50,592 nt of DNA from Rhodovastum atsumiense (GTDB lineage Bacteria > Pseudomonadota > Alphaproteobacteria > Acetobacterales > Acetobacteraceae): contig JAMFSE010000021.1 in the NCBI GenBank assembly GCA_026225115.1, forward strand, positions 1 to 50,592. Reading direction: 5' to 3'. The notes below the pieces were generated by a model. That model was not told the DNA's origin and did not search any database. It was given only the letters and a program-made list of their open reading frames with translations. Below are positions 18,437 to 28,273 of this stretch, piece after piece. Each line of letters opens with the position of its first letter. The first letter of the stretch is position 1. The position numbers were made by a program, and so were the translations under genes.

Positions 18437-21175
18437 CTACCGCCGCCACCAGCCGCGCTTTTTCTCAACCAGCTCTTCCGAGGCCCCGATAATCACCGGC
18501 TTGACCAAAGGCTCCGGCGCGAGCGGCGGTTCGGGCGCAGGCGCCGGATCGGCAGCCTCCGCTGCAACCGTCTCCAACACCGGCTCCGGCGCCGCATATG
18601 CAAACTCCGGCTCAGACTGGGGCGCTGGCTCAGCCTCGATCACGATATGCGCTTTGACGCGGCCGGCGCCTTCGGTGCGGCCGGCGCCTTCGGCGCGCTG
18701 GGCCTCTTCCGCGCGCTCGGCGGCTTCAAAAATATCCGCAATATCGGCGTAAACGACTTCCGGCGGCGGTGCCGCGTTCACCGCTTCCTCGCCGGGCTCA
18801 GCCCCGGTACGGCGGCGCCCGCCGCGAACCCGGCGGCGACGCGCAGGTTTTGCGTCCGCGTCGGGTGCGGCTTGCCCGCCGGGCTCCCGCATGTCGCCAA
18901 GCTCGGCGGCAAGCACCAGATCCATCTCCGTCGGCGCGTCGTTTTCCGCCGCGGGTTCAACCGGTGCCGGCTCGCCGGATTCCGTCGCCGGCGCATTACC
19001 GGAGTCGGTGCGGCGTTTGCCCCGCCGCCGCCGGCGGCGGCGGCGGTGTTCACCCTCTTCGGCCGTCTCGCCCGGAACAGACCCGGTGGCGTCCTCGGTC
19101 TCGGCCTCGGCATCGCCTTCATCGGCATCCGGCAAAGTCTCAACCACCCGGTTCCCGCTGACAGGGGGAGCGGAAATCTGCGCATGCGCCGGCGCCGGCA
19201 GTGGTCCGGTCTGCGCCCGGGTTTTCTCGATCCGGAAATTGGCGGCCGCCAGGCTGGTATCGCCGGAGAAGACGATCTGCATCGCATAGCGGGCTTCGAT
19301 CGAGGAGAGCCGGTCACGCTTATGGTTGAACAGGTACAGCGCAACGTCCGGCGGCAGGGTCACAAGAATTTCCGCGGCCCGGAATTTCGCGCCCTCATCC
19401 TCGATGGCGCGCAGAATATGCAGCGCAGCACTCTCGGCCGAGCGAACATGGCCCATGCCGGCGCAATGCGGACAGGTCACAAGCGAGGCTTCGGCCAACG
19501 ACGGCCGCAACCGCTGCCGGCTCATTTCCATCAGCCCGAAATGGCTGATCGAACCCACCTGAATGCGGGCGCGGTCGTTCTTGAGCGAATCTTTCATCCG
19601 CCGCTCAACCGAGGCGTTATTCTTGCGGCTCTCCATGTCGATGAAATCGATCACGATCAGCCCGGCCAGATCCCGCATGCGCAGCTGCCGGGCGACTTCC
19701 TCGGCGGCTTCCATATTGGTGCGCAGCGCCGTGTCCTCGATGCTGCGCTCGCGGGTGGAACGGCCGGAGTTCACGTCGATGGCGACCAGCGCCTCGGTCT
19801 GGTTGATGACGATATAGCCGCCGGACCGCAGCTGCACGATCGGGTTCAGCATCGCATCCAGCTGCGCTTCCACCTGATATTTGGCGAACAGCGGCTGGCC
19901 TTCGGTCCAAAGCTGCACCTTTTTGGCGTGGCTCGGCATCAGCATCCGCATGAAGTCATGGGCGGCACGGAAACCCTCCTCGCCATCGACGAAAATATCA
20001 TCGACATCGCGGGTATAAACATCGCGGATGGTGCGCTTGATCAGGCTGGCTTCTTCATAGATCAGCGCCGGCGCTGAGGATTCCATGGTGCGGTCGCGGA
20101 TATCATCCCACAACCGCAGCAGATATTCGCAATCGCGCTTGATCTCCGGCTTCGGCCGGTTGGCGCCGGCAGTCCGCACAATCAGCCCCATGCCCTGCGG
20201 CACATCCAGCTCGGCCATCGCCTCTTTCAGGCGGCGGCGGTCGGCCACCGAGGTGATTTTACGCGAAACGCCACCGCCGGTGGGCGAGTTCGGCATCAGC
20301 ACCGAAAACCGGCCGGCCAGTGAGAGATAGGTGGTGAGCGCCGCGCCCTTATTGCCGCGCTCTTCCTTGACCACCTGGATCAACATGATCTGCCGGCGGT
20401 GAATAACTTCCTGAATCTTGTAGCTGCGCAGGAAACGCTGGCGCTGGCGGCGCTCGCGGGCTTCGGCCGCATCATCGCCGTCACCGCCCAGGCTCTCCGG
20501 CGGCGGTTCGGCCGGCAAATCCTCGGAATCCGTGTCCGCGGAGTCAGGCAGCGGCGATTCCGCCTCGTCCCCGCTGACCACCGCATCTTCGTCGACCCCT
20601 GCCGCGCCAAAAACTTCCTCAACAACCGGAACGTCAACATTGGACCCGGTCATGGCGCCCGCATCATCCCCGGCAACCGGCGCTTCTTCCGGCGCGGCTT
20701 CCTCAGCCCCCGCCATTTCCTCGGCATCCGGCGGCGGCGCCGCGACGATGCTGATGGAGGTCATCTCAAGCGGCTGCGCCGCGTTCAGCTGCGGCTCGAT
20801 CTCGCCATCCGGCGCGGCAGCCTCAGCCGGCTCCGGTGCGCTGGCCCGGGTTGCCTCGGCCTCTTCAGCCTCGTCGGCTTCCTCGGCATCCTCGGCCTGC
20901 ATGGCGAGCAGCCGCTGCCGGTCGGCGACCGGGATCTGGTAATAATCGGGATGAATTTCACCGAACGCCAGAAAACCATGGCGATTGCCGCCATATTCGA
21001 CAAAGGCCGCCTGCAGGCTGGGTTCGACGCGAATTACCTTGGCGAGGTAGATATTGCCTTTAATCTGCTTGCGCGTTGCGGTCTCAACGTCGAAATCCTC
21101 AAGCCGATTGCCGTCCAGTACCACCACGCGCGTCTCTTCCGCGTGGCTGGCGTCGATTAACATTTTTTTGGTCAT
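18437..21175 (-). CDS. rne: ribonuclease E
   Basis: A 912-residue endoribonuclease, the core of the RNA degradosome and of rRNA/tRNA processing. Translation is placed at ATG 21175 (MTKKMLIDASHAEETRV) after a GGAG; upstream codons are not family-like. The S1 domain starts near residue 38 and is split by an acidic Ala/Glu/Asp-rich insert at about 85-245. Catalytic Asp residues lie in IDVNSGRST (about 467) and IDFIDM (about 510), with the E. coli spacing. The zinc-link CPHCAGMG is near 567-570. The C-terminal third is low complexity with an Arg tract (RRRRRRRRGKRR) and Pro/Ala/Glu stretches, the expected scaffold region, ending KKRGWWRR. Confidence 0.95.
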   Translation of the reverse strand: MTKKMLIDASHAEETRVVVLDGNRLEDFDVETATRKQIKGNIYLAKVIRVEPSLQAAFVEYGGNRHGFLAFGEIHPDYYQIPVADRQRLLAMQAEDAEEADEAEEAEATRASAPEPAEAAAPDGEIEPQLNAAQPLEMTSISIVAAPPPDAEEMAGAEEAAPEEAPVAGDDAGAMTGSNVDVPVVEEVFGAAGVDEDAVVSGDEAESPLPDSADTDSEDLPAEPPPESLGGDGDDAAEARERRQRQRFLRSYKIQEVIHRRQIMLIQVVKEERGNKGAALTTYLSLAGRFSVLMPNSPTGGGVSRKITSVADRRRLKEAMAELDVPQGMGLIVRTAGANRPKPEIKRDCEYLLRLWDDIRDRTMESSAPALIYEEASLIKRTIRDVYTRDVDDIFVDGEEGFRAAHDFMRMLMPSHAKKVQLWTEGQPLFAKYQVEAQLDAMLNPIVQLRSGGYIVINQTEALVAIDVNSGRSTRERSIEDTALRTNMEAAEEVARQLRMRDLAGLIVIDFIDMESRKNNASVERRMKDSLKNDRARIQVGSISHFGLMEMSRQRLRPSLAEASLVTCPHCAGMGHVRSAESAALHILRAIEDEGAKFRAAEILVTLPPDVALYLFNHKRDRLSSIEARYAMQIVFSGDTSLAAANFRIEKTRAQTGPLPAPAHAQISAPPVSGNRVVETLPDADEGDAEAETEDATGSVPGETAEEGEHRRRRRRRRGKRRTDSGNAPATESGEPAPVEPAAENDAPTEMDLVLAAELGDMREPGGQAAPDADAKPARRRRVRGGRRRTGAEPGEEAVNAAPPPEVVYADIADIFEAAERAEEAQRAEGAGRTEGAGRVKAHIVIEAEPAPQSEPEFAYAAPEPVLETVAAEAADPAPAPEPPLAPEPLVKPVIIGASEELVEKKRGWWRR

Positions 21176-21607
21176 TAAAAAGGGAGCTCCGGCAAGCGGC
21201 ACCGGCACGCATTTCATGCGTTTCAAACGCGGCGGCGGGCTTGCAAAAATTGAAGGAAAACAAGGGGTGGTGGGACGGAAGCCGCGCCATGCCAAAACTG
21301 GGTTCTAAAAAGTCAGCCGGCAGAGCGGTCATCGGTCCTTAATCTCGCGGGGCCGGTGCATCCGGCGCCATAGTTGGTTTTACCCCGGCCTGCCAACGAA
21401 ATCGCCGGCGAACGGGTTGGATTAGGGACTTTGGCAGTTGTTGAGACCCATATGAGCCCGCAACAGAATTGCGCTTAAGCACCCTAGGTTTAAACCATGG
21501 CGCAAATACCGCGTCACCGCAAGCTACTCGCTTTGGGCGCGAGTGCAGCCCTTGCGTAAACCGCACCGCCTATTGCACTACAGCAAAATAACCGAAGGAG
21601 CAGTGCC
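21176..21607. other. 432-bp divergent region between rne and glcB
   Basis: No gene is recognised. On the minus strand it holds the rne leader with a small hairpin ACGCAT-GAA-ATGCGT (21207-21221) about 30 nt before the rne start, which could take part in RNase E autoregulation. The glcB side carries the dyad TTGC-ACTACA-GCAA (21574-21587) and a strong GAAGGAG ribosome binding site. Confidence 0.5.
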
Positions 21608-23794
21608 GTGGCCGAAGACGCAGCGCAAATTATGGGCGAACCGAGGACAAGTGCCGGCGGATTGAGCGTTGCGACGGTCCTCTACGACTTTGTAACAAAC
21701 GAGGTGCTCCCCGGCACCGGCCTCGCTCCAGCAGCCTTCTGGGAAGGTTTCGGCGCCCTGGTGGCGGCGTTCTCACCGCGCAACCAGACCTTGCTCGCCA
21801 AGCGCGACGCGCTGCAGGAAAAAATCGACGCCTGGCATCTCGAGCGCAAAGGCCAGCCGCACGCCGCCGCCTACCAGGCATTTCTGCGCGACATTGGCTA
21901 TCTCGCCGCTGATCCGGCCCCATTCTCCGTTGCAACCGACCGCGTCGACGACGAAATCGCCCATATCGCCGGCCCGCAACTGGTGGTGCCGGTCATGAAC
22001 GCCCGCTACGCCCTGAACGCCGCCAACGCCCGCTGGGGCAGCCTGTACGACGCGCTCTACGGCACCGATGCAATCTCCGACGCCGACGGCGCCGCCCGGG
22101 GCAAAACCTTCAACAAAATCCGCGCGGCAAAAGTGATCGACCGCGCCAAAACCTTTCTGGACGACAGCTTCCCGCTGAAACAGGGCAGCTTCGCGGACGC
22201 CACCGGCTATGCCGTCCAGAACGGCGTCCTGGTCGTCAGCCTGCCGGATGGCGAGGCCATGCTGCAGGACCCGGCGCAGTTTGCCGGCTATACCGGCGAC
22301 CCGGCCAGACCCTCGGCGATATTGCTGAAAAACCACAATCTGCATGCGGAAATCGTTATCGACCCCGCCAGCCCGATCGCCGCGGACGATGCCGCGGGCG
22401 TCGCCGATATCCTCCTGGAATCCGCCATCAGCACGATCATGGATTGCGAGGACAGCGTCGCCGCGGTCGATGCCGCCGACAAGGTCGAGGTCTACCGCAA
22501 CTGGCTCGGCCTGATGAATGCCTCATTGGAAGCACCGGTGGAAAAAGCCGGCAAAACTCTTCTCCGCAAACTCAATCCGGACCGGACCTACATCGCGCCG
22601 GATGGCGGTACGCTCTCGCTGCCCGGCCGCTCGCTAATGCTGGTGCGCAATGTCGGCCACCACATGCAGACCGATGCGATACTGGACGCCGCCGGGGCGG
22701 AAATCCCCGAGACGATCATGGACGCCGTCATCACCTCATTGATCGCGATGCATGATCTGAACAGCGCCAACCCGGTCAAGAATTCGCGCAAGGGCTCGGT
22801 CTATATCGTCAAACCCAAGCTGCACGGTCCGGAAGAAGTGGCTTTCGCGAACGAACTCTTCGGCGCCGTCGAGGCGCTGCTCGGCCTCGCCCCCAACACG
22901 CTGAAAATGGGCATCATGGATGAGGAGCGCCGCACCAGCGCCAACCTCAAAGCCTGCATCGCAGCTGCAAAAAACCGCGTCGTCTTCATCAACACCGGCT
23001 TCCTGGATCGCACCGGCGACGAAATCCACACCTCGCTCGAAGCCGGCCCGGTCATCCGCAAGGCGGAAATCAAGAACACCCCCTGGATCAAATCCTACGA
23101 GGACCGCAACGTCGATTTCGGTCTCGAATGCGGCCTGCAGGGCAAAGCCCAGATCGGCAAAGGCATGTGGGCAGCACCCGACCAGATGGCGGCAATGCTG
23201 GAACAAAAAATCGCCCACCCCCGCGCCGGCGCCAACACCGCCTGGGTCCCCTCGCCCACCGCCGCCACGCTGCACGCCATGCACTACCACGCCGTCAACG
23301 TCACCGCCCGGCAGAACGCGCTGAAAAGCCGCAAACCCGGCTCCCTCGACGATTTGCTGACCCTGCCGCTCGCCACCGGCACCAACTGGGCGCCCGAGGA
23401 AATCCAGCAGGAACTGGACAACAACGCGCAAGGCATCCTCGGCTACGTCGTCCGCTGGGTGGACCAGGGCGTCGGCTGCTCGAAAGTGCCGGATATCCAC
23501 GATGTCGGCCTGATGGAAGACCGCGCCACGCTCCGCATCTCCTCCCAGCACATCGCCAACTGGCTGCACCACGGCATCACCACCGAGGCCCAGGTGATGG
23601 AAACCATGAAACGCATGGCATTGGTGGTAGATAAACAAAATGCCGACGACCCAGCCTACACGCCCATGGCCCCCGGCTACGACGGCCCAGCCTTCCTCGG
23701 CGCCTGCGAGCTGGTGTTCAAAGGCCGTGAGCAGCCCAACGGCTATACCGAATTCGTCCTCACCAGCAAGCGCAGAGAAGCAAAGGCGAAGTAA
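21608..23794 (+). CDS. glcB: malate synthase G
   Basis: A 728-residue monomeric malate synthase, the usual G-type length, condensing glyoxylate with acetyl-CoA to malate. Family blocks are [79 protein letters not shown] and [25 protein letters not shown] with the following helix. GTG 21608 is the start because GAAGGAG lies 7 nt upstream. No isocitrate lyase or glycolate oxidase gene is nearby, so whether it serves the glyoxylate shunt or glycolate use cannot be read here. A TGAA-loop hairpin begins 8 nt after the stop. Confidence 0.95.
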   Translation: MAEDAAQIMGEPRTSAGGLSVATVLYDFVTNEVLPGTGLAPAAFWEGFGALVAAFSPRNQTLLAKRDALQEKIDAWHLERKGQPHAAAYQAFLRDIGYLAADPAPFSVATDRVDDEIAHIAGPQLVVPVMNARYALNAANARWGSLYDALYGTDAISDADGAARGKTFNKIRAAKVIDRAKTFLDDSFPLKQGSFADATGYAVQNGVLVVSLPDGEAMLQDPAQFAGYTGDPARPSAILLKNHNLHAEIVIDPASPIAADDAAGVADILLESAISTIMDCEDSVAAVDAADKVEVYRNWLGLMNASLEAPVEKAGKTLLRKLNPDRTYIAPDGGTLSLPGRSLMLVRNVGHHMQTDAILDAAGAEIPETIMDAVITSLIAMHDLNSANPVKNSRKGSVYIVKPKLHGPEEVAFANELFGAVEALLGLAPNTLKMGIMDEERRTSANLKACIAAAKNRVVFINTGFLDRTGDEIHTSLEAGPVIRKAEIKNTPWIKSYEDRNVDFGLECGLQGKAQIGKGMWAAPDQMAAMLEQKIAHPRAGANTAWVPSPTAATLHAMHYHAVNVTARQNALKSRKPGSLDDLLTLPLATGTNWAPEEIQQELDNNAQGILGYVVRWVDQGVGCSKVPDIHDVGLMEDRATLRISSQHIANWLHHGITTEAQVMETMKRMALVVDKQNADDPAYTPMAPGYDGPAFLGACELVFKGREQPNGYTEFVLTSKRREAKAK

Positions 23795-23801
23795 AAAGCA
23801 A

Positions 23802-23840
23802 TTCTTTTTCTGAAGAAAAAGAAGCAAAAAGACTTTTATT
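23802..23840 (+). terminator. TGAA-loop hairpin repeat, copy 2 (after glcB)
   Basis: The stem TTCTTTTTC/GAAAAAGAA closes the TGAA loop, followed by GCAAAAAGACTTTTATTTATTTGGGCC. It starts 8 nt after the glcB stop. Confidence 0.65.
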
Positions 23841-23906
23841 TATTTGGGCCATGGGTGTTAAAACGATCGCGGTATAGGCCAGATAAAATAAGTAATCGGC
23901 AGGTCA

Positions 23907-24026
23907 ATGGGACAAAACTGGGTAAATTTGCTGACGTTTCAGCAGCCGATCAATCTGCAGCTGTGGCATTGGTTCATCGTCCTCGTCGTCGTTGTCCTGC
24001 TCTTTTGGCCGCATTGGCGACGTTGA
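23907..24026 (+). CDS. 39-residue TatA-like single-pass membrane peptide
   Basis: The ATG at 23907 opens a 39-codon frame. After 18 mostly polar residues the peptide reads LQLWHWFIVLVVVVLLFWPHWRR and stops. The stretch closely resembles the N-terminal membrane helix of TatA (pattern xxWHWxIVLxVVxLLF), but the Gly hinge and amphipathic helix that follow in TatA are absent. An AGG lies 4 nt before the ATG. The TGA stop overlaps a TTG that can start the downstream acyltransferase (TTGA). It may be a real small membrane protein, a translational-coupling leader, or a remnant of tatA. The hydrophobic pattern and coupling argue against pure chance. Confidence 0.45.
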   Translation: MGQNWVNLLTFQQPINLQLWHWFIVLVVVVLLFWPHWRR

Positions 24027-25258
24027 CTGGCGACGCTGAAAACAGACGCTTCCGGAGGCTCTCGTCCACGGAAGCCGTCTATATCCGCGCGCACACACAG
24101 GTCATCAGTCACAGTGCGGCACTCGGCGCGATTACGCAGCACCAATTTGAAATCGCGCTCGCGGCACTCGAAGCGCATTACCCGATCCTGCGCGCAGCAC
24201 TTGAGGGCGAGCATTTCGTCGAACGCGCGTCATCCTCGATCAAAGCTTTTGTCTGGCTCGACAGAGCCACCAACGATCTCGAAACACTCTACCAGGAAGC
24301 GCTGCATCGTCCGCTGGATCTCACAGCCGCTCCCTACACAATTCATGTCCTTGCCGACGCTGCCGGCTTCGACATCCTGATGCTCAGCTCGCACGCAATC
24401 GCGGACGCGACCGCGCTGGTCGCCATCCATTCTTCCCTCCTCCATTTCTGCGACTGCGCCGTCCGCCACATTACCCCGCCGGCCGAACCGCAGCCATTCC
24501 CGGAAAGTATCGATCCCACCGTCGAACATTGCCTGGCCTCGCCAATTCCCCGGCTTCCCGCCGCACTGCCGAACCCGGACGCCGATTTCATCCGCCTGCC
24601 CCGGCTGGCCGAGTCCTCCGCCCCCCGTTATCGAAACGAACATCGGGTCATCGAGGCCGACAGCGTGCCGGAAATCTTCGCCACTTGCCGCAGCCATGAT
24701 GTCACGTTGCATTCCATCCTGACCGCCGCATTCGTGCTTGCGATCCGCGACCTCGCCGGCGCAGCTGGCCATAAAATCCTGCTACGCCACACCGTCGACA
24801 TGCGCCGGCGCCTGGAGCCGCATATCTCCTGCGATCTCGTTTTCACCGCGGTGACAGGCCATTTCACCGCGATCGACAATATCGAGCAATCGATTTTTGC
24901 GATCGCAAAAATGATCCAGACCGACATCCGCGGCGCCACCGCCGACGGCCGCATTCTGCAGGAATACCTGAACTATCCTCAGAGTTTCGGCACGCCGCAA
25001 ACCGCACCCATCGCCTTCAACCTCTCGGACATGGGCGTGGTCGCGTTCCATGACGAGATTGCGGTCCTGCAGCCATTGGGCTTCGACTACGCAACCGCAA
25101 TCGGCCAACCCTTCCCGAACTGTTCGATCACCATCTACGGCAACCGGCTCGTGGCCAACACGGTATACCGCGAAGACCTCATCACCCCCGCCACAATGCA
25201 GGCGTTATCCAAGAAAATCGTCGAGATTTTGCACCAAAGCTGCGCGCCCAAAGGCTAA
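24023..25258 (+). CDS. condensation-domain-like acyltransferase (PapA5/WES-type fold)
   Basis: A stand-alone protein of about 411 residues with the chloramphenicol acetyltransferase/condensation fold. The likely active-site motif is SHAIADATA (HxxxD) near residue 120, in the position of HHxxxDG of condensation domains and HxxxD of PapA-type acyltransferases. RRLSSTEAVYIRA at the N-terminus and ADSVPEIFATCRSHDVTLHSILTAAFVLAI in the middle are typical. No carrier protein or NRPS module is adjacent, so it probably transfers an acyl group to a small alcohol, lipid or carrier made elsewhere. The start is uncertain: TTG 24023 overlaps the TGA of the small peptide; GTG 23963 or TTG 24014 are alternatives. 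Codon use is slightly less GC-biased than neighbours. Confidence 0.72.
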   Translation: MTGDAENRRFRRLSSTEAVYIRAHTQVISHSAALGAITQHQFEIALAALEAHYPILRAALEGEHFVERASSSIKAFVWLDRATNDLETLYQEALHRPLDLTAAPYTIHVLADAAGFDILMLSSHAIADATALVAIHSSLLHFCDCAVRHITPPAEPQPFPESIDPTVEHCLASPIPRLPAALPNPDADFIRLPRLAESSAPRYRNEHRVIEADSVPEIFATCRSHDVTLHSILTAAFVLAIRDLAGAAGHKILLRHTVDMRRRLEPHISCDLVFTAVTGHFTAIDNIEQSIFAIAKMIQTDIRGATADGRILQEYLNYPQSFGTPQTAPIAFNLSDMGVVAFHDEIAVLQPLGFDYATAIGQPFPNCSITIYGNRLVANTVYREDLITPATMQALSKKIVEILHQSCAPKG

Positions 25259-25562
25259 GCCGTCCGGCCGCTCATCGTCATTGCGAGCGAAGCGAAGCAA
25301 TCCATCGTCCTGCCGGAAATTCAAAAAAATCGAATGCTTCGTCGGCTACGCCACCTCGCAATGACGCAATGGGAAAGGCCCGTAGCCACCGCCTCTCGCC
25401 GTTACTCGCTTTTGTCATTGTGAACCGTGCATTTGTCGATCAAAGCAAACCTTGGGTTTTACGCAGTTCTGTCAAGGACGCCGAAGGCGCCGGCGCAGCC
25501 GGTTTATCCTTGATAGAACAGGGTAAAACGCAAACCATCCCGATCGAACCAATGCAAAAAAC
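25259..25562. other. 304-bp gap between acyltransferase and trmB
   Basis: This gap holds the REP-like inverted repeat at 25276-25366 and then about 195 bp of unremarkable sequence. A 72-codon frame starting inside the repeat's edge at 25369 has no ribosome binding site or recognisable protein character, so I do not call it a gene. No intrinsic terminator for either convergent gene is obvious apart from the repeat. Confidence 0.5.
25276..25366. repeat. REP-like inverted repeat CGTCATTGCGAG...CTCGCAATGACG, copy 2
   Basis: Left arm CGTCATTGCGAGCGAAGCGAAGCAATCCATC (25276-25306) is paired with a right arm ending CCTCGCAATGACG at 25366. The arms match at their outer 12 bases and more loosely inside. 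It lies 18 bp after the acyltransferase stop. The left arm is nearly identical to 17397-17427. Confidence 0.75.
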
Positions 25563-26231
25563 TCAAGCCCTCAGCAAAGACCAATAAACCGGTTGCCGCC
25601 CAGCGCTGATCGCCTTTGCTTCATAGCGCGTCGGCGGCCAGCCCTCAGGCCGACTCTCGGTTCGCTCCGCCACCCTGAACAGCGACTGCGCCGCCAGCAC
25701 TTCATCCGTCCAATCCTGATACGTCGGATCATCGGACGCGATGCGCCATTCGCCGCCAGGCACCAACACGCGCGCAACCTCACCCAGTATTTCCGGATGC
25801 ACAAAGCGCCGTTTCGCGTGCCGCGCCTTCGGCCAGGGGTCCGGAAACATCAGGAACAGTTTCGCGAGGCTCGCATCCGGCCTCTCGCGGATCAACGGCC
25901 GCGCGTCATCGGTGAACAGCCGCAGGTTCGCCGGCGGCACCGGATCCGTCACCTCATCCGCCGCCAGGCGGGACAGCAGCGAGCAGATACCGGTCTCGAA
26001 CACTTCGGCCGCGATAATGCCAACGCCCGGATTGGCAACGCTGAGCGCGTGCGCGTGCTCTCCGCCGCCGAACCCGACTTCAAGCCAGGTCTGGCCTAAA
26101 CCTTCGGAAAACGGAATTTCCGGCCAATGCACCCGCGGCAGAAAATGCGCCAGCAGCCATTCCTGACGCGGCCGCAGCGCCTTCCCCTTAATCCGCCCAT
26201 ATAGCCGATCCGGCGGCGGCTTAACGTCCAA
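25563..26231 (-). CDS. trmB: tRNA (guanine-N7-)-methyltransferase
   Basis: A 222-residue SAM-dependent enzyme making m7G46 in tRNA. The SAM motif is [43 protein letters not shown] is the TrmB signature. The only usable start is TTG 26231, 11 bp inside the end of metK, so the two are transcribed and probably translated together. The N-terminus is basic ([18 protein letters not shown]), as in other alphaproteobacterial TrmB proteins. Confidence 0.93.
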   Translation of the reverse strand: MDVKPPPDRLYGRIKGKALRPRQEWLLAHFLPRVHWPEIPFSEGLGQTWLEVGFGGGEHAHALSVANPGVGIIAAEVFETGICSLLSRLAADEVTDPVPPANLRLFTDDARPLIRERPDASLAKLFLMFPDPWPKARHAKRRFVHPEILGEVARVLVPGGEWRIASDDPTYQDWTDEVLAAQSLFRVAERTESRPEGWPPTRYEAKAISAGRQPVYWSLLRA

Positions 26232-27405
26232 ACGCGGTCTTCAACGCGTCGACCAGGTCGGTTTTTTCCCAGGTAAAGCTGCCGAGTGTCGGATCCGGCG
26301 TCCGCCCAAAATGCCCAAAGGCCGAGGTCGGCACGTAGATCGGACGGTTAAGCTGCAAATGTTCGCGAATGCCGCGCGGCGTCAGATTGACCAGCTCGCG
26401 CAAGGTACTTGCCAGTCTCACCTCATCGACATCCTTGCCGGTGCCATGCAGATCGACATAGAGCGAAAGCGGCTGGCTGACGCCGATGGCGTAGCTGAGC
26501 TGCAGCGTGCAGCGCTCGGCCAGACCGGAAGCCACCACGTTTTTGGCAAGGTAGCGGGATACATAGGCCGCGGACCGGTCGACTTTCGTCGGGTCCTTAC
26601 CGGAAAAAGCGCCGCCGCCATGCGGGCAGCTCCCACCATAGGTATCAACGATGATCTTCCGCCCGGTCAGCCCGGTATCGCCATCCGGACCGCCGATGAC
26701 GAAATTGCCGGTAGGATTGGTATAAAGTTCCTCTTCCGGCGGCATCCACCCCTCTGGCAGCGCCGCCTTGATGATCGGCCGCAATTGGTCGCGGATGGCA
26801 GATTGCAAAATGCCTTCATCATGCTGGATGGAAACCACGACCGAGGTGGCGCCCACCGGCTTGCCGTCGATATATTTCAGCGTCACCTGGCTTTTGGCGT
26901 CCGGCTGCAGCCCGGCGGCCCGGCTGTCACCGGCGCGGCGAAGTTCCGATATCTGGCGCAGAATAAGATGCGAGTAGTAAATCGGCGCCGGCATCAGGTC
27001 TTCGGTCTCCGAGCAGGCATAGCCGAACATGATGCCCTGATCGCCAGCACCCTCATCCTTATTCCCGGCGGCATCGACACCTACGGCGATATCGGCGGAT
27101 TGTGCATGCAAATAGACGCTGACATCCGCGTTGCGCCAGGAGAACCCGGGCTGGTCGTAGCCGATATCCTTCACCGCGGACCGCGCCAGCTCGGTCAGAT
27201 GCTCAGCGGAGATGGCCGGCCCGCGGGTCTCCCCGGCCAGCACAATGCGGTTGGTGGTCACCAGCGTTTCGCAGGCAACCCGAGCAAAGGGGTCCAAACC
27301 GAGATAGGCATCCACCACCGTATCCGAAATCCGGTCGGCAACCTTATCCGGATGGCCTTCGGAAACCGATTCCGACGTGAACAGAAACTCACCTTTGTCG
27401 CGCAT
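26221..27405 (-). CDS. metK: S-adenosylmethionine synthase
   Basis: A 394-residue methionine adenosyltransferase making SAM from methionine and ATP. Motifs are [37 protein letters not shown] and [19 protein letters not shown] 27405 ([14 protein letters not shown]) is chosen because GAGGA lies 7 nt before it; an upstream in-frame start at 27441 would add 12 residues. The stop overlaps trmB, pairing the SAM producer with a SAM user. I looked for SAM-II or SAM/SAH riboswitch features in the ~100-bp leader and saw none. Confidence 0.96.
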   Translation of the reverse strand: MRDKGEFLFTSESVSEGHPDKVADRISDTVVDAYLGLDPFARVACETLVTTNRIVLAGETRGPAISAEHLTELARSAVKDIGYDQPGFSWRNADVSVYLHAQSADIAVGVDAAGNKDEGAGDQGIMFGYACSETEDLMPAPIYYSHLILRQISELRRAGDSRAAGLQPDAKSQVTLKYIDGKPVGATSVVVSIQHDEGILQSAIRDQLRPIIKAALPEGWMPPEEELYTNPTGNFVIGGPDGDTGLTGRKIIVDTYGGSCPHGGGAFSGKDPTKVDRSAAYVSRYLAKNVVASGLAERCTLQLSYAIGVSQPLSLYVDLHGTGKDVDEVRLASTLRELVNLTPRGIREHLQLNRPIYVPTSAFGHFGRTPDPTLGSFTWEKTDLVDALKTAFGR

Positions 27406-27508
27406 CAAAATATCCTCGAAAATGGGCTCTAATTTCAGCAATTCGGCGGAGGGGGATGGCGGAAATGGCGCGAGGGGTCAAGTCCGGCCCGGTTCCTCCC
27501 GAATGACC

Positions 27509-28267
27509 CTAAATCCCTAAAACATCCTTCATGGTATATCGGCCCGGCGGCCGGTCCCGCAGCCAAAGTGCCGCACGCACCGCGCCGGCGGCGAAGGTCC
27601 TGCGGTCGAAGGCGTGATGGCTCAGCGAAATCTGTTCATTCGCCGCCGTAAATGAAACAATATGGCTGCCGACGATCTGGCCGCCGCGCAACGCCGCAAA
27701 GCCGATCTCCCCGTCCTTGCGCGCGCCGGTCTCCCCGTCGCGGCCGGAAACCTTAACATCTTCCAGCGCCACACCGCGCCCGGCAGCCACCGCCCGGCCG
27801 ATCCCGAGCGCAGTGCCGGAAGGCGCATCCACCTTCTGCCGATGATGCATCTCGAGAATTTCGGCGTCATAGGCATTTGCCGGCAAGGCGGCGCCAAGCC
27901 GCTCAGCCAGCGCAAACATCAAATTGACCCCGGCGGAATAATTCGGCGCGGCAATGACGGGGATTTTGGTCCCAGCCTCGGCCACGGCGGCTTCGTCCTC
28001 CGGGGATAGCCCGGTAGTGCCCAGCACCCAGGCAACCCCCGCGGCGGCCAAAGCCTTGGCATGCAAGCCCACCGTACTGGCATGGGTAAAATCGATCACC
28101 AGATCACAGGCGGCGGCCAAAGCGACGATATCGGCAAATAGTTTCGCCCCCTTGGCGTCCACCCCCGGCCGGTCGATACCGCCCACCAGCACGGCAGCGG
28201 CAGCCACCTCCTCGGCCAGCATCTGCCCCATCCGCCCGGAAATCCCGGCGATGCCGATTCGTGTCAT
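27509..28267 (-). CDS. dapB: 4-hydroxy-tetrahydrodipicolinate reductase
   Basis: A 252-residue NAD(P)H-dependent reductase of lysine and diaminopimelate synthesis, feeding peptidoglycan. The nucleotide-binding opening is RIGIAGISGRMGQML. LGTTGLSPED and the active-site block EILEMHHRQKVDAPSGTALGIG (His pair, Lys and SGT) are intact, and NYSAGVNLMF is present. It lies 6 bp downstream of the ETF-QO gene and is probably cotranscribed with it. Confidence 0.95.
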   Translation of the reverse strand: MTRIGIAGISGRMGQMLAEEVAAAAVLVGGIDRPGVDAKGAKLFADIVALAAACDLVIDFTHASTVGLHAKALAAAGVAWVLGTTGLSPEDEAAVAEAGTKIPVIAAPNYSAGVNLMFALAERLGAALPANAYDAEILEMHHRQKVDAPSGTALGIGRAVAAGRGVALEDVKVSGRDGETGARKDGEIGFAALRGGQIVGSHIVSFTAANEQISLSHHAFDRRTFAAGAVRAALWLRDRPPGRYTMKDVLGI

Positions 28268-28273
28268 GCCGTC

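Noticed and set aside
18431-20077. A 548-codon plus-strand frame opposite rne
   Set aside because: It is Arg/Gly/His-rich with no recognisable domain; RNase E motifs on the other strand are unambiguous.
25369-25587. A 72-codon open frame before trmB
   Set aside because: It has no ribosome binding site, begins at the edge of a repeat, overlaps the trmB end, and its translation looks non-native.
27406-27508. Possible SAM riboswitch in front of metK
   Set aside because: The leader is only about 100 bp and I could not find the conserved SAM-II or SAM/SAH core sequences or pseudoknot.
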